The notes: generated from the sequence alone by a model not told the origin. 64,000 nt of DNA from Candidatus Bathyarchaeota archaeon (GCA_026014615.1 JAOZHZ010000020.1:62001-126000), one strand, 5' to 3'. Counted from the first letter of the stretch, positions 8,583 through 17,855 are shown. Made by a program: numbers and translations.

Positions 8583-11144
8583 TTACCGGCGCCTTCTAAG
8601 AATTAAGGCGACTGCGGCGACTACTGCAATCAAAACTACTGCAGCGACAACGATGTATACAGTTGTACTCGGGCTTTCCTTAGGTGAAGGAGCAACAGAG
8701 GGCGAAGGAGATATCGAGGAAGAGACAGTTGGCGATACAGAGCCTTCGGGTCCAACAAGCAGATAGGTTGTTGCGTAAGAGCTGCCATAAGATTCCGTGC
8801 CGCCAAAGGTAGCCTTAACCATGTACGTGCCTTCAGCGGGTGGAGTCCACGAAACACCATAGCTACCACCGACGTCGCTTGTGACGGTTCCGATTGTGTG
8901 CACGTTGCAGTTAGAATCGACAGCGGTCAAAGTCACTTCCACACCGTTAGCGTTCTCCGGAAGCGGCTTTTGCATATGCAGGTACTGCATCCAATCAACC
9001 ATGTCAGCATCCGAAATTGCAGGAGTATCCAAGTTAGCCGGAGTCTGGTCGGTAACTGTACCAGTAATCAAAGCAGGGGTTCCTAAAGGTACTGCCGTCG
9101 GCGGCGCTGTTACAGTAGTTGCACTTGGCCCCTCACCAACACAGTAAAGTTGCATATCATAGAGGTTAAGGAAAACCAAGTAACCGTCTGCGACAGCCAT
9201 ACCATTCTGTGTTCCATAAGAGAATATGCTCCAAACCTCATCTCCACTATATGCATCTACACAACGCATCTTCGCGCCAGGAGTCAGTGGCGAGTTAGCT
9301 GAGTGCTCCGTGGAGTATAAATAGACTTTTCCGTCAGCAATTGCGCCAATACCAAGTGGGTAGCGTCCATAAGGAGTCGCAAAACCTGCAGAAGCCTCAT
9401 ATGTCCAAAGCAATTCACCATCTGTAAGATCATAGCAATAACAGAATCCACCGTAGCCTACCGAGTAAAGTCGACCGTAAGCGATGTTGTTGCGTGGCAG
9501 ACCAACGTCAGCGTAATAGTTGAAGTCAGCTTCACGTGGAGTTGGACCCCACAGTTCACGCCCATCATCAACACTTAAGCCATAGTAGCAAAGAGTTTCC
9601 TTCTCTAAGAGTGCTATGACTCGGGTTACAGGATCTACTTGGGCAATTGAACGCGTTAGATTATTCACAGGAGCAGGGAAGTCTTTGAGCCACATCAGTT
9701 GCCCTCTACTTTCCGGTTTTAAGCTAATAGCCCAAATCGTGTAGGGGTCTGGTGTACCAGCGGCTAAAAGACCACCCATAGTACTGCTTGTACCAATCAT
9801 CACATCATCTTGGATAATGCTAATAATCGCAGGAGCACCCACTCCAGGCAAATCAGGGACAGTTACGTTCCATGAATATGCTTCGCTTGCGTTGGCGTTC
9901 TTACCGAGGGGTCTCCATTGATAGTAACCGCTGCTGGTCAAATCTGTTGGATCTCTTGAGCTTGTTAAGCCGTGTGCTGCAGTGTTATTCCAGCATGCTA
10001 GCCAGCGTCCTTCGTAGTCAAGTTGGTAGATGAGAATTTCGCCGTTGGGACCATAAACTTGTGTACCTCTAGGAACATTCGTTTCATTGAACAACCAGTT
10101 ACCATCGATTGGGTCATAAGCCATCCACACCGTACCACCATTAGCAGAGTCAGTAACGCTCTTCCAGAGATAACCGTTTGGAATTATACCGTGCTGATTC
10201 ATCGACTCGTAATCATAAAGTTGCCCAAATGTTGGCGCCGTCATGTTTTGCCAGTAAATTTCTTCGCCTGTTTGAAGATCCACACAAACATAGTCATCAC
10301 CAGAACGTGCATTGCTTTGCGGCAAATCATAGTAGAGTCGTCCGTACAAAATCAGCGGCGACCCAAACTTGCCCTCATATGCGGTTCCTGAATAGTAAGG
10401 CATCGCGTTATCAGTTGCGTATTGACCCCCAGCAATCCCTCCGAAAGAAATGGGCCTTGTCCACATAACGTGGGCACTGCCCGGAGCTATGCCGTCTGGT
10501 TGCAGCTTTGCTACAATCTGCGGAGTCCCCAGCCAGTTTGAAACAAGACTAGCCCATGCTAAGTTTTGTCCTTCTACGGGGCGTGACCAGTACTCGGTCG
10601 GAAGTGGATATTCAGGTATACCCTGTACAGGATCGGCCTGCACGGTCAATGTTGTTGTTGCACTACTCTCCACGTAGGTGTCATTGACGTAAGCGCTATT
10701 AGAACCAGCAATTCCAGTGGGTCCGTATAAAGAAGCTACTTGACCAGGGAAAATGAATGTCAAAGTGTACATACCAGGTTGATCAGGCGTAAACTGTGCA
10801 TAGCAGGAACCGACTGGGTCTGAATTGAAAGGACCCAAAACGGTTGTTGACCCGTCAGGCTTTTCGACGTCAATTGTTAAGTTTCGCCAACGGTCACCAC
10901 CTAGACCCGCTGCAGAAGCTGGCAGTTGGTTAAGCCAAAACACAATAAGGCATGTTTGACCAACTCCGACCGGGTCTGGCGCGACACTTATGTATGCATA
11001 GGTTGGAATCGTCCATGGAGGATCATGAGCAGTAGCCAGCGGCAAAGTAACAAGAGTCGCGGTAATAGTCAGCATCAGAAACAGAGGCATCAAAAGAGCG
11101 CGGGTTTTTTTTTCAATAACTAAATTTCGCGAACTAATTTTCAC
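8583..11144 (-). CDS. secreted PQQ-propeller/Ig-like surface protein, paralogue 4
   Basis: About 853 residues; same architecture: signal peptide (ending PLATA), Ig-like domain, PQQ/WD40-like propeller, C-terminal Ig-like domain, Ser/Pro linker, membrane segment and RRRR tail. GTG at 11144 is preferred because the upstream ATGGAGAGAAAA matches the ribosome-binding stretch before the paralogue 3 start; ATG at 11159 and a frame opening at 11174 are alternatives. It is the most diverged member and the first of the array in transcription order. Promoter at 11187-11214. Confidence 0.83.
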   Translation of the reverse strand: MKISSRNLVIEKKTRALLMPLFLMLTITATLVTLPLATAHDPPWTIPTYAYISVAPDPVGVGQTCLIVFWLNQLPASAAGLGGDRWRNLTIDVEKPDGSTTVLGPFNSDPVGSCYAQFTPDQPGMYTLTFIFPGQVASLYGPTGIAGSNSAYVNDTYVESSATTTLTVQADPVQGIPEYPLPTEYWSRPVEGQNLAWASLVSNWLGTPQIVAKLQPDGIAPGSAHVMWTRPISFGGIAGGQYATDNAMPYYSGTAYEGKFGSPLILYGRLYYDLPQSNARSGDDYVCVDLQTGEEIYWQNMTAPTFGQLYDYESMNQHGIIPNGYLWKSVTDSANGGTVWMAYDPIDGNWLFNETNVPRGTQVYGPNGEILIYQLDYEGRWLACWNNTAAHGLTSSRDPTDLTSSGYYQWRPLGKNANASEAYSWNVTVPDLPGVGAPAIISIIQDDVMIGTSSTMGGLLAAGTPDPYTIWAISLKPESRGQLMWLKDFPAPVNNLTRSIAQVDPVTRVIALLEKETLCYYGLSVDDGRELWGPTPREADFNYYADVGLPRNNIAYGRLYSVGYGGFCYCYDLTDGELLWTYEASAGFATPYGRYPLGIGAIADGKVYLYSTEHSANSPLTPGAKMRCVDAYSGDEVWSIFSYGTQNGMAVADGYLVFLNLYDMQLYCVGEGPSATTVTAPPTAVPLGTPALITGTVTDQTPANLDTPAISDADMVDWMQYLHMQKPLPENANGVEVTLTAVDSNCNVHTIGTVTSDVGGSYGVSWTPPAEGTYMVKATFGGTESYGSSYATTYLLVGPEGSVSPTVSSSISPSPSVAPSPKESPSTTVYIVVAAVVLIAVVAAVALILRRRR

Positions 11145-11186
11145 CTTTTTTCTCTCCATATTTGGTAACCACATGCAGTTAAATTT

Positions 11187-11214
11187 CTAATAAGCCACGC
11201 TCACCTATCGTGAA
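11187..11214 (-). promoter_or_regulatory. promoter with operator palindrome, copy 4
   Basis: TATA-like CTTATTAG (11187-11194) preceded by CTCAC-CTATC-GTGAA (11200-11214). Similarity to copy 1 extends further upstream: a stretch near 11270-11300 matches 965-991, so the whole upstream region was duplicated with the gene. Confidence 0.55.
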
Positions 11215-11318
11215 TACAAGAAAACGTCAAAATTCTTTTAAAAAAAATACAAACACCACTTCAAAGTATTCACGCATAGAAAGGAAAATAAAGATAAACT
11301 AAAACCAACTATATTATT

Positions 11319-12005
11319 ATGTTTGATACAACGCTAGCGCGGATCATAACAGAAATTGTTTCGGCAGTCATCTGCTTCATTCTTGTAAAGTTCATGATGA
11401 AGCCATATCAACTTACTAGAGAGTCCCGCTATCTCGGCTTACCTTTTGGATTTGGTTTTCTGGGCGCATCATACGCTATTTCCGCTATAGTATACTATTC
11501 GAAGCCGAACATTTTTTTTATGGATTTATTGTGGTTTCAGTCTCTTACAAGAACATTTGCATTTGTATTCCTTGCAATGACATACTACTTTTCAAAAAAC
11601 TCAAAAAAGCCCTCAAAAAACCCCGACCTACTGTCAGGAATAGCATTCAGTATTTTAATCGTTGCTGTTGTCGCGTTATTTCTGCTAGTAGTCATCGCCC
11701 CACAAGTTGCTTCACATTTCTATTCTGAAAGTCAAATTTATATTAGAATTTTTAACGTACTTTGTCTATCCTATGTTGCGATACATACACTAAGAAGCCA
11801 CATAAAAAAACCAGATCCGACAACAATATGGATTCCATTAGGTTTCATTCTCCTGGGAATAAGTCAGTATTCGTTATTATTCTGGTACACTGACACAAGT
11901 TATGCTGCATTTACAGGAGCCATTGCACTTCGTTTAGCAGGTCTGGTTGTTTTTCTTTTAGTTGCTTATCGAACCTTTTACAGTTCAGGGAAAGAGGATA
12001 AATGA
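11319..12005 (+). CDS. multi-pass membrane protein, unknown function
   Basis: 228 residues with about seven hydrophobic segments, reminiscent of seven-helix sensory membrane modules, but I recognise no named family or catalytic motif. ATG at 11319 starts before the first hydrophobic segment. Its stop overlaps the ATG of the following winged-helix gene by four bases, so the two are co-transcribed and probably work together, perhaps as a membrane sensor and DNA-binding partner. It diverges from the propeller array. Confidence 0.75.
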   Translation: MFDTTLARIITEIVSAVICFILVKFMMKPYQLTRESRYLGLPFGFGFLGASYAISAIVYYSKPNIFFMDLLWFQSLTRTFAFVFLAMTYYFSKNSKKPSKNPDLLSGIAFSILIVAVVALFLLVVIAPQVASHFYSESQIYIRIFNVLCLSYVAIHTLRSHIKKPDPTTIWIPLGFILLGISQYSLLFWYTDTSYAAFTGAIALRLAGLVVFLLVAYRTFYSSGKEDK

Positions 12006-12277
12006 AAAAGATTTCGCGCAGAGACAAACTAAAAATCTATGGTGATCTTTTATCTGCGCTTAATCGGGAAACTAAAACGGAAAAGATAGTGTTAACACGG
12101 GTTCAGTTACAAATCAATGTGCCTTTTGACCGCTTGAAAAAATACGTGTATGAACTCGTGGAACTTGGGCTAATTCAAAGTGAAAATGAACCCAAACTTA
12201 CCATAAAAGGCAAAGAGTACCTAAGTGAGTACGAGAAAGTCCTTGATTTCATGAAGCACATGGGCTTAACTTATTAA
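12002..12277 (+). CDS. small winged-helix transcriptional regulator
   Basis: 91 residues, nearly all one winged-helix domain: helices around residues 5-20 and 38-55, recognition helix FDRLKKYVYELVELG, then a beta wing (LTIKGKEYL) and a C-terminal helix. This layout is common in small archaeal wHTH regulators. Translationally coupled to the membrane protein upstream by an ATGA overlap. A role in regulating the neighbouring surface-protein array is possible but not shown. Confidence 0.75.
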   Translation: MKKISRRDKLKIYGDLLSALNRETKTEKIVLTRVQLQINVPFDRLKKYVYELVELGLIQSENEPKLTIKGKEYLSEYEKVLDFMKHMGLTY

Positions 12278-12381
12278 TAACAGAAAGCTACGTAAAATTC
12301 GCTCTATTAAATCAAATCTCTTTGGGATAAATCCTTAATAGAGAGAGTTTCACCTTTCTACTGCGCTGGAGTAACAGTAAA

Positions 12382-12789
12382 ATGGCAAAGTTCAAGGTAA
12401 TAGTGTCTGACCCTCAAACGGGAACCTCAAAAGCAGTCGAGGTTGAAGAAGCACGTGCAGCACCGTTCATTGGAAGAAAAATCGGAGAAACCATGGACGG
12501 GTCCGTAGTGGATATGCCTGCAACCAAAGTGCAGATCATGGGCGGCTCAGACAGCGACGGCGTCCCCATGAGACCAAACGTTCATGGCGGAGTTAGGCGA
12601 AAAGTCGTTCTGAGCGGCGGAGTTGGGTTCAACCCGAAGAGAGGCGGCGAACGGAAACGCGTGGCGGTTCGAGGAAACGTCATCACAGACGAAATCGTTC
12701 AGTTGAACATGAAAATCGTCGAACAGCCAAGCAAGCCCAAAGAAGCAAAGGCAGTTGAAGCCAAACCGCAAGCAGCAGCTTCCGCCTAA
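12382..12789 (+). CDS. rps6e: 30S ribosomal protein S6e
   Basis: 135 residues. The N-terminal core (MAKFKVIVSDP, then FIGRKIGETMDG) and the GGSDSDGVPMRPNVHGG motif are diagnostic of eS6, a small-subunit protein found in archaea and eukaryotes. The tail beyond residue 110 is a low-complexity Lys/Ala/Glu extension. It starts a plus-strand block with aIF2-gamma, a common archaeal order. Confidence 0.95.
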   Translation: MAKFKVIVSDPQTGTSKAVEVEEARAAPFIGRKIGETMDGSVVDMPATKVQIMGGSDSDGVPMRPNVHGGVRRKVVLSGGVGFNPKRGGERKRVAVRGNVITDEIVQLNMKIVEQPSKPKEAKAVEAKPQAAASA

Positions 12790-12851
12790 ACCTTCAAACC
12801 TAATTAACGCCTTAACATTTATTCCCCAGTGATTCATAGGTATTTGTGGAA

Positions 12852-14126
12852 ATGAACATGAGCAACAAAACCAAAGCCCTGCCCAAACAGCCAGAAGTTA
12901 ACATCGGCACCATAGGGCATGTGGACCACGGAAAAACAACACTTGTACAGTCTTTAACTGGCGTGTGGGCATCCCGACACAGCGAAGAACTCAAACGCGG
13001 CATCACAATAAAAATCGGCTACGCGGACCTACCAATCTACAAATGCCCCAAATGTGAACCACCCAGAAACTACTCCACAAAACCAGTCTGCCCAGTCTGC
13101 GCTGAAGAAGCAGTTTTTGAAAGGGCTATAAGTTTTGTTGACGCTCCAGGACACGAAGCGCTGATGGCAACTATGCTTTCAGGCGCAGCCATAATGGATG
13201 GAGCCATACTAGTTATAGCTGCTGATGAACCGTGCCCTCAGCCACAAACAAGGGAGCACTTGGCAGCTGCCGAAGTCTCAGGCATAAAAAACATAATAAT
13301 TGTACAGACCAAAATCGACATTGTCGATGAGAAAAGGGCGCGTCAAAGTTATGAAGAAATCAAGAAGTTCGTGAAAGGAACCGTCGCCGAGAACGCGCCC
13401 ATTATTCCTGTTTCGGCGCAGCGTGGCATAAACATGGATGTGCTGCTTAACGCTGTAGAAGAAATCATTCCCACACCCGAAAGAGACGAAACCAAGCCTC
13501 CATTCATGTACATCATCAGGTCATTTGATGTTAACAAACCTGGAACACAAATCGAGGACATGGAAGGCGGCATCGTCGGCGGTACGATTGCCCAAGGTAA
13601 ATTTGCTGTTGGCGAAGATATAGAAATTCGACCAGGCGTTATGTCTGAACGGGAAGGAAGAACCGTCTATGACCCGTTAATCAGCGAAATCGTAAGTTTA
13701 CAAGCAGGAGAGCAATACGTGAAGAAAGCCACCTGCGGTGGATTAGTCGGAGTGGGAACCCAACTGGATCCTGCATATTCAAAGGCGGACGGCTTAACAG
13801 GAAACATCGCAGGCAAAGTAGGAATGCTTCCACCTCTGTTAAAAGAGTTAACACTGGAAACGCACGTGTTAGAGCGTGCAGTGGGAACCAAAGAACTCCT
13901 AAAAGTGGAAAGGATAAACCTCGACGAAACCCTGCTACTTCACGTTGGCGCAGCCGTCAACGTCGGAAAAGTCACCGCAGCTAAGGGCAACCTAATTAGG
14001 GTAAAACTGAACAGACCCGTCTGTGTTCTACCTGATTCCCGAGTAGCCATAAGCAGAAAAATCACGGCGCGGTGGCGCCTGATTGGCTACGGCTTAATTG
14101 TTGAGAAGCCAGGCAACAAACTTTAA
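12852..14126 (+). CDS. translation initiation factor aIF2 gamma subunit
   Basis: About 424 residues. It is the GTPase that brings initiator Met-tRNA to the small subunit. Visible: P-loop GHVDHGKTT, switch I region with RGITIKIGYAD, a zinc knuckle of two CxxC pairs between residues about 57 and 80, DAPGH, a QTKID motif (in place of the usual NKxD), then two beta-barrel domains. The exact start is uncertain: GTG at 12846, ATG at 12852 and ATG at 12858 are in frame; conserved sequence starts at about residue 14. It follows rps6e as in many archaea. Confidence 0.95.
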   Translation: MNMSNKTKALPKQPEVNIGTIGHVDHGKTTLVQSLTGVWASRHSEELKRGITIKIGYADLPIYKCPKCEPPRNYSTKPVCPVCAEEAVFERAISFVDAPGHEALMATMLSGAAIMDGAILVIAADEPCPQPQTREHLAAAEVSGIKNIIIVQTKIDIVDEKRARQSYEEIKKFVKGTVAENAPIIPVSAQRGINMDVLLNAVEEIIPTPERDETKPPFMYIIRSFDVNKPGTQIEDMEGGIVGGTIAQGKFAVGEDIEIRPGVMSEREGRTVYDPLISEIVSLQAGEQYVKKATCGGLVGVGTQLDPAYSKADGLTGNIAGKVGMLPPLLKELTLETHVLERAVGTKELLKVERINLDETLLLHVGAAVNVGKVTAAKGNLIRVKLNRPVCVLPDSRVAISRKITARWRLIGYGLIVEKPGNKL

Positions 14127-14133
14127 GAAAACT

Positions 14134-14559
14134 CTATTTTCCCATTCCTTGTTTTTTCAGGAAATCGTGCGCTTTCTGCAGGGTATCTCGGGCGTTTTTA
14201 AAGGTAAGCCATTTTAGTGCCTTTTCGTAGGATAACCAGTCGAACCCTATATGTTCAAAAGACAAGTTTACGTCGGTTGTTGGGCTCTCCATCAGGAAAA
14301 AAATGACTTCTTTGTAGACTGTTGCACCATGCCTTCTATAGAAATAGAAAATCTTCTCTCGAAAACCCTCAACGAACTGGGCATCCACTATGCCTGTTTC
14401 TTCGCCCAATTCACGAACAGCAGTTTCTTGCTCGGTCTCTCCGGCTTCGACGTTGCCTTTAACGAAGTCCCAGTGGCCCGCTTCATATTGAAGAAGAAGG
14501 TACTTTATGTCATAGGTTTTTGAGTACACAACTGCGCCACAAGATTTCTCATTCAACAT
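14134..14559 (-). CDS. Nudix hydrolase, probable diadenosine tetraphosphatase type
   Basis: 141 residues with a complete Nudix box (G-x5-E-x7-REUGEETG, residues about 35-57). N-terminal CGAVVYS and the compact length fit the Ap4A hydrolase (asymmetrical) group, which removes dinucleoside polyphosphates; substrate is inferred from similarity only. It converges with aIF2-gamma, whose stop lies 8 bases away. A TATA-like CTTAAATAC lies on the minus strand near 14590. Confidence 0.85.
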   Translation of the reverse strand: MLNEKSCGAVVYSKTYDIKYLLLQYEAGHWDFVKGNVEAGETEQETAVRELGEETGIVDAQFVEGFREKIFYFYRRHGATVYKEVIFFLMESPTTDVNLSFEHIGFDWLSYEKALKWLTFKNARDTLQKAHDFLKKQGMGK

Positions 14560-14970
14560 AAACGGGTCACCAACGTAGCCAGATATACCGTGTATTTAAG
14601 GAGATTAACCCTTAAAAGCAATTCTAAACAAAATTGCGTCAATAATTTGAACGGTTGCACAAAACAAAGCCCCATCAAGATTTTAGTTTGGTAAACTGAA
14701 CTAGCAAAACAACTTAAAAGACAAACAGGGGCACCATTTTTTGACGTTTTCCGCCTTTTCCGTCTTTTTAGCCTTTTCCAGCCGCAACTTACGCCCGTTT
14801 CAGACGCTAAACCAAAAAAAAACAACCCAAAACACACTCCACAGAGACATAGGAGGAGGGTAGACCATACAGAGAAATAGATAAAACAGTGCAAGCCCAC
14901 AGTTTTAAATCGGTCAACGAGAAAATCATAATTGACAAATTACACGCGTTAACAGAAGGCACAAACACAC
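14560..14970. other. 411-base intergenic region with divergent promoters
   Basis: No convincing gene. It holds the Nudix promoter (minus, near 14590) and a TATA-like TTTTAAAT near 14901-14908 for the PIN-Rpo7-Spt4 operon. A pyrimidine-rich tract (about 14738-14782) repeats TTTTCC-type units. The 16-mer at 14728-14743 occurs again at 35675-35690. Confidence 0.5.
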
Positions 14971-15396
14971 ATGACAGAAAAAAAGCCGCCGAAACAGCCC
15001 CTGAAAGTGATTGTGGACTCCAACGCCCTGTTTGTGCCCCTACAATTCCGAATTGACATTTTCGCAGAACTTGAGAGGGTGTTGAACCGAAACTTTGAAT
15101 TAATTCTGCTTTCACCAGTCAAAAAGGAACTGGAAACCTTAAACCAGAAAAAGTCGCCGAAAACGCAGAAACACGCTGCTTTCACTCTCACCTTAGCCGA
15201 GAAATGCACCTACGTCAACGTGCCTGCAAAGCCAAACGAACCCACCGACGACGCGATAATCCGCATAGCCAAAGAATGGAGGGCTCCGGTGTTAACAAAT
15301 GATAAACTGCTTAAAGCGAAGCTAAGAGATATAAGCATGCCAGTGATTTATGTGAGAGAAAAATCACGTCTGGAAATTGACGGGTTGATATCGTAG
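14971..15396 (+). CDS. PIN-domain nuclease, Fcf1/Utp24-like
   Basis: 141 residues forming a single PIN domain. Acidic residues at D17 (VIVDSN), in TDDAIIR and in TNDK are placed as in metal-dependent PIN ribonucleases. Archaeal genes of this type next to aIF2-gamma and rpoE are generally assigned to the Fcf1-like rRNA-processing group. It directly abuts the Rpo7 ATG, so it is the first gene of that operon. A toxin role (VapC) is less likely because no antitoxin gene is adjacent. Confidence 0.8.
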   Translation: MTEKKPPKQPLKVIVDSNALFVPLQFRIDIFAELERVLNRNFELILLSPVKKELETLNQKKSPKTQKHAAFTLTLAEKCTYVNVPAKPNEPTDDAIIRIAKEWRAPVLTNDKLLKAKLRDISMPVIYVREKSRLEIDGLIS

Positions 15397-16002
15397 ATGT
15401 TCAAACTCATTACTCTTCAAGATACAATTCGCATTCCGCCTGAAACCTTCGGCAACCCACTGGAAGCAGTAGGCAAAGAACAAGTCAAAGCAAAATATGA
15501 AGGTGTAGTAGACGAAGAACTCGGCTACGTAATAGCCGTAAGCAAAGTCGAAGTAAGTCCCATCGGAAAAATAATCCCTGGCGATGGAGCCACATACCAC
15601 AAAGTAAACTTTTCACTCTTAACGTTCTACCCAGTAATCCAAGAAATCGTGGAAGGCGACGTAGTGGAAATCGCAGACTTCGGAGCCTTCATACGCATAG
15701 GCCCCGTAGACGCACTGCTACACGTGTCACAGCTAATGGATGACTTCATCAGCTACGACGAAAAACAGGGCGTGCTTCTTGGAAAAGAAACCAAACGAAG
15801 ACTCTCCACAGGAGACCAAGCACGCGTAAGAATCACAGCAGTTTCAATGGGCAGAGCAGGAAGCTCAGGTAAAATCGGCGTAACCGCAAGACAACCATTC
15901 TTGGGCAAACTGGATTGGCTAAAAGAAGAGCTAACAAAACAAGAAGAAACTGAAGACAAAGAAGCCCCCGAGAAAAAAGAAAAGAAGGCTAAAGCGGCAT
16001 GA
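15397..16002 (+). CDS. rpo7: RNA polymerase subunit Rpo7 (E')
   Basis: 201 residues. N-terminal RNP-like domain (FKLITLQDTIRIPP) and an S1 barrel around residues 80-165 (GDVVEIADFGAFIRIGP). Rpo7 forms the stalk of archaeal RNA polymerase with Rpo4, which is encoded at 51689-52027. The last 30 residues are a charged Lys/Glu tail. Starts immediately after the PIN gene and overlaps spt4 by four bases. Confidence 0.95.
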   Translation: MFKLITLQDTIRIPPETFGNPLEAVGKEQVKAKYEGVVDEELGYVIAVSKVEVSPIGKIIPGDGATYHKVNFSLLTFYPVIQEIVEGDVVEIADFGAFIRIGPVDALLHVSQLMDDFISYDEKQGVLLGKETKRRLSTGDQARVRITAVSMGRAGSSGKIGVTARQPFLGKLDWLKEELTKQEETEDKEAPEKKEKKAKAA

Positions 16003-16184
16003 GCGAAAAAGCATGCACCAACTGCCACTTCATAACTAAAGAGAACGTTTGCCCAAAATGCAGGTCCACAAGCATGAGCGAAGATTTTGGGGGCGTAGTA
16101 ATCGTTTTCGACACAGCCAGTTCAGCTGTCGCCAAAGCCATGAAGATAAAGGAAAAAGGGCGTTACGCACTCAAAGTCCGATAA
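15999..16184 (+). CDS. spt4: transcription elongation factor Spt4 (RpoE'')
   Basis: 61 residues. Zinc finger with CTNCHF and CPKCRS, then a short beta sheet ending GRYALKVR. Spt4 partners Spt5 to keep RNA polymerase processive. ATG overlaps the Rpo7 stop, the usual archaeal arrangement. Confidence 0.95.
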   Translation: MSEKACTNCHFITKENVCPKCRSTSMSEDFGGVVIVFDTASSAVAKAMKIKEKGRYALKVR

Positions 16185-16280
16185 ACCAAACAACAACACT
16201 TCGCTGCTTTCTTTAAGCGGAAACCTCTTTAATAGACATAGCATAATAGCTTGCTTGCCTAAGTGCAAGGTTGAAGCGGA

Positions 16281-16814
16281 ATGCCAGTTTCATACACTGT
16301 AACGCCTGAGATACTCTCTAAATTCAAAGAACCTTTTGGCACGTTAATTCAAGGCGCCGCTTCCGTAACTATGAAGCACCTCAAAGCAATTGTGAATGAA
16401 GAGAAGCCTCCTGCAATAATATCGGTAGGCGACATGGTTTCAAGAAACCTCCACGACTACAACATCATCCCTCAAATAGCCATCATCGACAATCAAACAG
16501 AGAGAAAAAAGCTGCCCCCGAAAAGTTTCTCAGACAAAAAAATCGCACACGCCAAAAATCCCCAAGGAAAAATAACCCAAGAATCCATAAACGCAATAAA
16601 AAAAGCCGTTCGAAGCAAAAGCAGTGTCCAAATTATAATAGATGGCGAAGAAGACCTGTTGACACTTGTAGCGGTTCAGTATGCCCCTGAAAACGCATTA
16701 ATCATTTACGGGCAACCAAGCAAGGGCATCGTGGTCGTTAAAGTTACCTCCGAAAAAAAAGCGGAAGCACAAAGAATCTGGGAAAAGATGGAACCCACTG
16801 AAGAGGAAGCTTAA
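16281..16814 (+). CDS. GTP-dependent dephospho-CoA kinase (DUF359)
   Basis: 177 residues matching the archaeal DUF359 family: GTLIQG near the N-terminus, SVGDMVS (residues about 50-56), IDNQTER, and DGEEDLLTL with acidic active-site residues. It carries out the last step of CoA synthesis using GTP. A TATA-like TTTAATAG lies about 50 bases upstream. In many archaea this gene is followed by S24e and S27ae on the same strand; here those genes are on the opposite strand. Confidence 0.9.
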   Translation: MPVSYTVTPEILSKFKEPFGTLIQGAASVTMKHLKAIVNEEKPPAIISVGDMVSRNLHDYNIIPQIAIIDNQTERKKLPPKSFSDKKIAHAKNPQGKITQESINAIKKAVRSKSSVQIIIDGEEDLLTLVAVQYAPENALIIYGQPSKGIVVVKVTSEKKAEAQRIWEKMEPTEEEA

Positions 16815-16827
16815 GCAGTTTTAAGCG

Positions 16828-17256
16828 TTAAGCGCTGTAGTCTCTTCCCGGCGGTTTTGTGTCTTTTGCTTTGCCTGGTTGAGGAATAACAGGCAACGGA
16901 ATCGGGGGTGGGATACCAAGCATTCTGGAGATGATGATTGATTCTGTGAAAACTACGTTTGAGATGGACTGCAAAATGATTTGTGCAGGAGGCTTTTTCT
17001 GCTCATAATCTGCAACTATTTTATCCAACTCTGCTTTTTCGCCTTGAACAAAAGCGCTTCCTTTAAGGCTCATCTGCGCTAAAGAAGGATTATAGTTAAT
17101 GGTTAAAACAAAAGGAACATCCAATGAACCGTCAGGTTTCTTTTCAATGTTAACTACGTTAATGTTGGTAGCGATTTGAATGTTGGGAGCAGGTTTCCTA
17201 TTGTCCCAGAAGCGCTCGGCAGAAACATTGGATATTGACACGTTGACTCTTATCAT
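16828..17256 (-). CDS. SecB-like domain protein (tentative)
   Basis: About 142 residues. Beta strands in the first 90 residues, then a helix leading to a Pro-rich end (GIPPPIPLPVIPQP). The pattern of alternating strands, a helix with FTESIIIS and then a GxPP turn recalls the fold of the export chaperone SecB, but identity is weak and I infer only a possible chaperone or binding role. ATG at 17256 is preferred to the frame start at 17286 because GGTGAAAG lies just upstream. It sits 54 bases after S27ae and is likely the last gene of the ribosomal operon. Confidence 0.5.
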   Translation of the reverse strand: MIRVNVSISNVSAERFWDNRKPAPNIQIATNINVVNIEKKPDGSLDVPFVLTINYNPSLAQMSLKGSAFVQGEKAELDKIVADYEQKKPPAQIILQSISNVVFTESIIISRMLGIPPPIPLPVIPQPGKAKDTKPPGRDYSA

Positions 17257-17310
17257 GCTTTCACCAGCATGACTATCAACGTGCAAACTGCTTATTTATA
17301 ACTATGGTTA

Positions 17311-17529
17311 CTAAGCCCGTTTGTATCGGGTGAAGCCACAGTGACCGCAAGTGTACCGGTCATGATGGTCAGCCATAAAGTATCCAGGTCCACAACGTTC
17401 ACAAGTTGGACGAAGCCTAGAAACTTTCTCGCCTTCAATCTTATACAGCGAACCTAAACCTGCTTGCTTCTTTGATTTCTTCTCAGCTTTTGCGGCTTTA
17501 TCATTTTTCTTGTCAGGTTTCTTTGACAT
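17311..17529 (-). CDS. rps27ae: 30S ribosomal protein S27ae
   Basis: 72 residues: a Lys-rich N-terminal tail and a zinc finger (CERCGPG then CGHCGFT). Small-subunit protein eS31. Ends the S24e-S27ae pair; one base separates it from S24e. The pair is placed behind S19 instead of behind the dephospho-CoA kinase. Confidence 0.95.
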   Translation of the reverse strand: MSKKPDKKNDKAAKAEKKSKKQAGLGSLYKIEGEKVSRLRPTCERCGPGYFMADHHDRYTCGHCGFTRYKRA

Positions 17530-17530
17530 C

Positions 17531-17839
17531 TTATGCAGTCGCCTCTTCTTTTGGTTTCTCAGGTGGAGTGTTGCGTTTTATGATGTATGTTGGCTCGATT
17601 TGTTTAGCCTGTGCCTCTGTTTCGTACGCGTTTGCTTTGCCAACCGTTTTGTTGGTTCCCGTCATAGTGTGCATTTGCTTAACAAAAACCAGTTTGTCAC
17701 TCACTTGCAACGCGCTAGCTATTGACCGTTTTACGTCTAGACGTGTTGGGGTTTTGCCCTGAGCGTGTACGACAGTAAATTGAACCTCGTTCCGTTTGAG
17801 AAGAGGGTTTTCTTTCTTTGAGACGATTTGTAGTTCCAT
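17531..17839 (-). CDS. rps24e: 30S ribosomal protein S24e
   Basis: 102 residues. Diagnostic core: a start with NPLLKRNEV, middle [12 protein letters not shown], and G-x-KANAYE. Small-subunit protein eS24. It lies 16 bases after S19 and one base before S27ae on the same strand, so all three are probably in one transcript. Confidence 0.95.
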   Translation of the reverse strand: MELQIVSKKENPLLKRNEVQFTVVHAQGKTPTRLDVKRSIASALQVSDKLVFVKQMHTMTGTNKTVGKANAYETEAQAKQIEPTYIIKRNTPPEKPKEEATA

Positions 17840-17855
17840 GCTTCTTCCTTCACTT

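Noticed and set aside
14553-14900. 115-residue minus frame in the gap between Nudix and PIN genes
   Set aside because: Low-complexity, Cys/Leu-rich translation, overlaps the Nudix start and two promoters; no family resemblance.
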